DNA of 64,000 nucleotides from Stropharia rugosoannulata. Lineage: Eukaryota; Basidiomycota; Agaricomycetes; Agaricales; Strophariaceae. Location: positions 1,736,001 to 1,800,000 of the forward strand of contig JANCIK010000004.1 of assembly GCA_028532985.1 (NCBI GenBank), written 5' to 3'. Shown in pieces: positions 59,321 through 64,000 of the stretch. The position numbers and the translations under genes are program-made. How positions within the stretch are numbered: position 1 is the first letter of the stretch; every line of letters begins with the position of its first letter. Under the pieces are notes generated by a model. It saw nothing but the letters and a program-made list of their open reading frames with translations. It was not told the DNA's origin and did not search any database.

Positions 59321-59733
59321 CAGTGCCTTGCATATTGTTTTGCAGACGGCCGTCAGGCGAATGTTACTTGAAGTCACGTTCTCACGCCCACGGTACGGCT
59401 AAAACAACCCGGGCCGCAGCTTGGCCGTGTGATTGATGATTATTTGATTATCGATGAGCGCGACCGTAAAGCGGGGCATCCACCATCCTCGACCTTTTCC
59501 GTACGCTGAATTTTTAACCTTGCAATTTATATGAACTTTATATGGTATGGGCTGTTGAATGAATAGTTGAAACTGCTGATGGAACCTCTTTAGTATGATC
59601 AAGGTCAGTTATGGTTCACTTTTGGCTAATTCGGCACACTGCCGTTGAACCCGCGACAAACCGTGAGTGTGAGAACGTGACTTCAAGTCACATTTGCCTG
59701 ACGGCCGTCTGCAAAACAATATGCAAGGCACTG
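59321..59733. mobile_element. Tc1/mariner-type MITE, 413 bp
   Basis: Terminal inverted repeats of about 74 bp (59321-59394 and 59660-59733) with four mismatches, both starting CAGTGCCTTGCATATTG. A TA dinucleotide flanks each end (59319-59320 and 59734-59735), the usual mariner target duplication. The interior (about 265 bp) has no transposase frame, so it depends on an enzyme encoded elsewhere. Confidence 0.85.
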
Positions 59734-59784
59734 TAATGTTATGTCAGAGGATAAACAGGATAGGACCCACGATATGTCGTCGCT

Positions 59785-59865
59785 AGACCGGTGACCGTTC
59801 CCTCTAAGAGGCAAGTCACGCCCGGAGGGCCCTACCCTCTTAGAGGGAGTGACGGTCACCAGTCT
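59785..59865. repeat. Long imperfect hairpin
   Basis: Arms 59785-59811 and 59836-59865 (GGTGACCGT...CTCTAAGAGG against its complement with a 3-nt bulge) around a 24-nt loop. It may be a fold-back element remnant or a terminator-like structure. Confidence 0.65.
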
Positions 59866-59868
59866 ACG

Positions 59869-60107
59869 CCGTCGCTTACGCAAAGGAATAAACAGAGATA
59901 ATGCCATAAAAGGGAATTTAAAGTGCATATCGAGAAATGCCCGGCCGCATGATGTCATTTCCAATTTCAAATGCATACCTAAGTATTGAAATCATGGATA
60001 ACAGAATTCAGTAAGGGGACGAAGCAAATCTGAAAAAGGGAAGCATTTTTCAGTCCGTTACTCGGTTTTGTACAGTGTCTAATCATAACTCGGACATGGA
60101 AAAACAA
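59869..60107. other. Short intergenic stretch between mobile elements
   Basis: About 240 bp between the hairpin and the hAT-type element. Nothing recognised. Confidence 0.3.
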
Positions 60108-60115
60108 CCCGGGAG
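60108..60115. repeat. Left 8-bp target-site duplication of hAT-type element
   Basis: CCCGGGAG, identical to 60861-60868 on the other side of the element. Confidence 0.85.
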
Positions 60116-60860
60116 CAGTGTTGGCACGGCGTATGTTCGAACATCAACCATCGATGTTTGAATGTTAGGCCATCATTGTTCGAACATGGACGAACAGGGT
60201 CCAGCCGTTCTGATCAACCATCCGGGCCGCTGTAGCTGGGGCACCGACTGTTGGGCGACCGAGGGGTCTTAGAAGTTAGAACTTAGCACATCACACAGAA
60301 CATTTTATGTAGTCTTAAAAGGGATGGATCACTATTTTACTACATATTTAGTTCATGTATATATCAAGTTTCCAATACACTGCGAAGAGAATCATCTACA
60401 TCATAGTCTGCTTCCCCATCAGCATCCAAATCAAGAAGATCATAGTACTCCCTTTCAGCGTCAAGGTTCCCATGTGCAGTGCGCATGGCCGTAGCAACCC
60501 AATGGATGTTGTTGAAGTTAAATAAAGTGAGAATTGGATATTTAACATCCCAGCCGCTGGGCAGGTCTGGTGTTTCCACTGGATTATCATCCGTGGGAAG
60601 GAGGTCAATTAAGCCCTGAGTCAAGGCTTTGAGCGCGTTGTCAGTGGATGCAAAGTACACATGATAATTCTTCAACAAAGGAGCCTGCGTTCAGCGCGCA
60701 TTTAGCAGATGCCGTGGGAGGGCATTGATATTGGACGGGCCGCGTGGTCTATATTTGGTTTGGCCTCTGTTCAAACAATGTTCGAACAGGTTCGAACATT
60801 GTTCGAACGTGACAGACCGAACTTGTTCGATCGGTTAGGCCATCGATCGTGCCAACACTG
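60116..60860. mobile_element. hAT-superfamily non-autonomous element (MITE), 745 bp
   Basis: Perfect 13-bp inverted ends CAGTGTTGGCACG (60116-60128 and 60848-60860) bounded by identical 8-bp flanks CCCGGGAG. Eight-bp duplications and CAGTG-type ends are hAT hallmarks. Subterminal GTTCGAAC palindromes occur at 60135 and 60178 on the left and 60780, 60790 and 60801 on the right, like transposase-binding subterminal repeats of other hAT elements. No transposase domain is visible. Confidence 0.88.
60364..60678 (-). CDS. Hypothetical 104-codon frame inside the hAT-type element
   Basis: Starts MLKNYHVYFASTDNALKALT and ends DVDDSLRSVLET, with an acidic C-terminus (DLDADGEADYDVDD). It contains an NFNNIHWVATAMR segment. 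It is uninterrupted and takes up much of the element's interior. I recognise no domain; it could be captured host sequence or a relic of a longer element protein. Confidence 0.3.
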   Translation of the reverse strand: MLKNYHVYFASTDNALKALTQGLIDLLPTDDNPVETPDLPSGWDVKYPILTLFNFNNIHWVATAMRTAHGNLDAEREYYDLLDLDADGEADYDVDDSLRSVLET

Positions 60861-60868
60861 CCCGGGAG
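60861..60868. repeat. Right 8-bp target-site duplication of hAT-type element
   Basis: CCCGGGAG, matching the copy at 60108-60115. Confidence 0.85.
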
Positions 60869-62520
60869 TAATCAAGGCAGAATAGTACTTACTTGGGATT
60901 CGGGTTGACCACATGGATAGGTAAAAGAGGGTTCAAGTCGTGAACCGGGAGATGTCAGTTTACAGAAATCATCATAAAAATCCCGATGCCTTTTCCCACT
61001 ACATTTACATTGTAATTTACTAGCGAAGCCCGGCAGGCTTGCATACACTAGCACCAAAGCGCGCAATGGTAAACCAAAATTTTCTTTTTGTCATTTTTCC
61101 ACTGTTCTCCATTTACATTATAGCATTCATTTGGTGTTTGTCTTTCTTGCCAATCAGTAAGTTGTCCATTTAGTTTCCTGTTTTGGTCGGTATTTCTGTT
61201 TCCGGAAATACGGATAAGCATCAAACTCAAGAAGTAAAATAGAAGAACAAAAAATTTCAATAAAAAAAGTTAAATGAACCTTCTTTGGTTTCCGTGGAAA
61301 GGAACATAGGTTCTCATGTATCCTGTTTTGGTTGTTTTATAAGGTTTTATTCCGCTTTTGGGGTTGAGAAACAGCAAAAAACTAAACGGACAACTTGCTG
61401 ATAAGTTCTTGTCTGCGGTAGATTGATGATTGCCATTGAAAATAGCATTTTCTTCTCAAACCAGCTGTTCCTTACATCCAAGTCAATGAATAACTTTTTC
61501 AAAGTGGGCTATAGATTGAATTTGGTGGTAATGTATGTAATCATCCATTTGAGCATCCTGTATTCTTTTTTTGCGATCTCGAGCACGGCATTGATGACGG
61601 AAAGCTCAGTCACCTGCAGTAAAGGCTGATAACAGGGTAAACTCTCTTTCATGTTGGTGACTTTGATACAGTGATAGAAAATTATGTCATGTTAAATGGC
61701 AATGCAGGATTAGTGCGGCAGGGATTTTATGGTTTGTAGTAGTAGGTTGAGTATGTTGACAGCGAAAAGATTGTAATGGTGGTTTTGTGGATGCAGCCTG
61801 AGTACTGTATAAAGCTTAGAGAAAAAGTTATGTTGAGCGGAGGTAGGATCTGCGAAGAGATATAGTCGAGCTTTATGGAGAAAAGGGAATCAATGTGAGA
61901 AAAACCATCCACGGTACTTATGATGACATACATTTACGAAAAGAATAGCACACGGATTCGAGAGGCAGTAAATTCAAATTTCTGTATCAAAGAGAGCACA
62001 AAAATCAGAAGAGTATGAATGTGAAGAAGAAAACCAAAAGTGATGACCAGAAATTGCGGGAGGGCGAAGAAAGATTACCATAAAAGTCGTGAGAAAAAAC
62101 CACTGAAATGTATTATTGATTCTCTGAATATCAGCACCGCACCCTTCTGCAATTATCTCTCTCAAGGGTAGGGTGACTGCGAATTAGAGGGGGTTTTCGG
62201 ATGAGAGTTGGGACTTTGAAACAAACATGAACGCACACTAAACGGTTGCTAAACGGGGAAGGAAATGGTGTTAACGTGTGACCAACGTGTGACGAGGAAG
62301 TGATTACGCTGCATCAAGAAAGGAAGAGGAGAAATGTAGAAATGGTGGTGTTATTAGTAGCGTGAAGGATAGGAGGTGGATTTGAAATGAGTAGAGGAAT
62401 GGACTTGAAACAAAAGGGCTCAAAGGTGAAGAGAAACGGGACATAGATATATAGAACAGAACGAAATAGGAAAAGGGATGTACGGAAAAAGAAATCAGGC
62501 AGCCAATCAGAATCGTCTGC
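60869..62520. other. Gene-free, repeat-derived looking stretch
   Basis: About 1.65 kb with no supported gene. It has an inverted repeat of 23 bp with two mismatches (61153-61175 and 61380-61402) enclosing about 204 bp. Short frames on the minus strand (for example 61048-61260, 61727-61933) are hydrophobic and without motifs. The left end of the copia LTR may lie inside it; TGTTGAGCG at 61833 mirrors the LTR start at 63020. Confidence 0.35.
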
Positions 62521-63020
62521 TTCAGTCTTTCATTATATAGTAGAGGTAGAGATGATCAGGACACGTATGCATTACATCTACTGTACTACATATGTACATA
62601 TCGCATACGTTTTGTACATTATGTTAATTTTCAGTCCCCTAGACCGTCTATGAGTAAGTCCCAATCGTTGTATAACTGATTTAATTAACTACCTAGACCG
62701 TCTATGAGTAAGTCTAGGTGAGGTCAGGTAAGTAAAGTGAATGTAAACTAAAGGGGGGGGAGAAGAAGACGTACCCCAATCGTTGTATAACTGATTGGGG
62801 TACTCAGAGGTGGATGTATCCTACTTATACCTAGCTGTCCGTAGTTACTGTAATTAGCGCTATGTACTTCTATCTACTTATATGGTAATTGGCTATACCT
62901 AGTCTCTAGGTGATAGCGTTAGTCTGTGAATGTTCGTACTTGTGTACGACCCTGTATATTCTAAAATTAGCATCGCCCCTGATGATGTCTTCGACCGCTC
63001 AGCACGGTGCACGCTCAACA
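62521..63020 (-). repeat. Part of the Ty1/copia 3' LTR (left boundary unknown)
   Basis: Begins TGTTGAGCG at 63020 on the minus strand, next to a polypurine tract (GGTGAGGAGGAG, 63032-63021) directly after the pol frame. It holds a TATA-like TATATAAT (about 62533-62540) and two direct-repeat pairs: 23-bp copies at 62638-62660 and 62692-62714, and 21-bp copies at 62661-62681 and 62776-62796. There is also an 11-bp-armed palindrome at 62771-62803 (GTACCCCAATC / GATTGGGGTAC). The real LTR may be longer. Confidence 0.6.
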
Positions 63021-63089
63021 CTCCTCCTCACCGTGCAAGCTCCTCCTGAGCCTGTAACTCCTCCTTGGGTGGTATCTTCGACGTCTTCT

Positions 63090-64000
63090 TCAAGCTAGGC
63101 CGAGTAGGGCGCGTAGGCGGGTGAATAGGGTCTTGTCGAGGGCTTTTGTGAAGATGTCGGCTATGTTATCTTTTGTATTTATGTATTTCAGTTTTATGTC
63201 TCCCGCCTGGACGCGTTCGCGCAAGAAGTGGTACTTGAGGTCGACGTGCTTAACGCGTTGGTGAAGGGTTGGGTCCTCGGAGAGATTTATGGCTGCGTTG
63301 TTGTCGCAGAGTATGGTGGTTGGATCTGCTTGTTTGTGTCCGATGGCCGTTAGTAGCATGCGTAGCCATATTGCCTCTTTGCAGGCTTCGTACCCCGCGG
63401 TGTATTCTGCTTCGCAAGATGAGGACGCGACCGTCTTCTGTTTCTTGCAACTCCATGAAATGATGCCGGACCCGAGGGAGAAGGCGTAGCCACCCACGCT
63501 CCTCCTGGTGTCCAAGCAATTGGCCCAATCGGAGTCAGTGAAGCCGACGAGAGAGATGGGATTGTTGCCGCCGAGTACTAGCTTAAGATCACGGGTACCT
63601 TTGAGATAACGAACGACTTTTATGGCGGCGTTCCAATGAGCATATGAATAGCAGTCGAGGAACTGACATAATTGCTGGACAGCATAGTTAATGTCGCCTC
63701 GGTGGCCGGCGACGAGGTAAAGCAGGGTTCCGACGAGGGATCGATAGGGTAATTTCCCGAGTGCTGTACGGTCCTGGGGAGTGAATTTGGATGGGTCAGG
63801 GCGTCTGAGTTTGAGACCGGGGTCCATCGGGATCGGGGAGGGATGTGCATCAGCTTGGCCGAATTGAGTAATGATGCGGTCGATGAGGGCTGTTTGTGAG
63901 AGGGAAACAGTACGAGATTCGCGGTCTCGAGAGACAGTGATGCCGACGATCTGCTTGACGTCACCGAGGTCGGAGATCTGCCAGATTTCTTTCATCTGTT
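63090..64000 (-). mobile_element. Ty1/copia retrotransposon, C-terminal pol (end of RT, RNase H), continues past window
   Basis: An uninterrupted 301-codon frame running off the right edge. It shows the end of reverse transcriptase (DLGDVKQIVGITVSRD, LPYRSLVGTLLYLVAG, the usual copia connection) and an intact RNase H with its acidic residues: FTDSDWANCLDTRRSVGGYA, SSCEAEYTAGYEACKEAIWL and ILCDNNAAINLSEDP. A distal KHVDLKYHFLRERVQ and TKDNIADIFTKAL complete it. No stops or frameshifts, which suggests recent activity. Confidence 0.95.

Noticed and set aside
1..64000. A secondary-metabolite cluster, CRISPR array or toxin-antitoxin-like system
   Set aside because: No polyketide, peptide-synthetase or terpene synthase domain is present. 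Spaced direct-repeat arrays are absent, and the organism is eukaryotic.

Overview
The window is nuclear DNA of a filamentous basidiomycete, most likely an Agaricomycete. Genes are dense and cut by many short introns (about 50-60 nt). The products are fungal: alpha-1,3-glucan synthase, a Ste11/Byr2-type MAPKKK, a DOMON-cytochrome b561 and a DUF6534-type membrane protein. A Ty1/copia polyprotein lies at the right edge. No bacterial-style operons are present.

Layout. 1-5.1 kb, minus strand: a sphingoid base kinase (3' end cut by the window edge) and a SulP sulfate permease. 5.1-6.6 kb: gene-poor. 6.6-10.9 kb, plus strand: a STRAP-like WD40 protein, an NTF2-like protein and a short-chain dehydrogenase. 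11.2-16.2 kb: two head-to-head pairs, CMC2/transketolase and QCR7/nucleoside diphosphate kinase. 16.7-18.4 kb: DOMON-cytochrome b561. 19.0-26.6 kb, minus strand: an EST1/SMG6-like PIN nuclease and a GH31 alpha-xylosidase-like enzyme. 27.4 kb: an intron-containing tRNA-Phe. 28.3-33.2 kb: a serine/threonine dehydratase, PET100 (minus) and glutamate decarboxylase. 33.6-36.5 kb: DNA polymerase delta small subunit facing SNF8/VPS22. 38-45.8 kb: a secreted cupredoxin, an HTD2-like mitochondrial dehydratase, a PRCC-like protein (minus), a DUF6534-type membrane protein and a small secreted protein (minus). 46.7-58.6 kb: an 8-kb alpha-1,3-glucan synthase gene (minus) diverging from a STE11-type MAPKKK gene. 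58.6-64 kb: a repeat island with a Tc1/mariner-type MITE, a long hairpin, a hAT-type MITE with a perfect 8-bp target duplication, and the 3' part of a Ty1/copia element.

How the genes relate. Three small mitochondrial respiratory genes (CMC2, QCR7, PET100) each sit head-to-head with a metabolic enzyme gene (transketolase, NDP kinase, glutamate decarboxylase). The glucan synthase gene (cell wall) shares a 203-bp upstream region with the MAPKKK gene. Otherwise this looks like an ordinary housekeeping stretch. No secondary-metabolite cluster was found and no clearly new multi-gene system. The least ordinary signals are the very small exons (two of 6 nt, one of 12 nt, and an 8-nt last exon), a GC-AG intron, a tRNA intron with a second B-box match, and the stacked transposable elements at the right end. 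Exon structures were worked out by eye from reading frames, splice signals and recalled family motifs, so coding spans include introns and some starts are uncertain.
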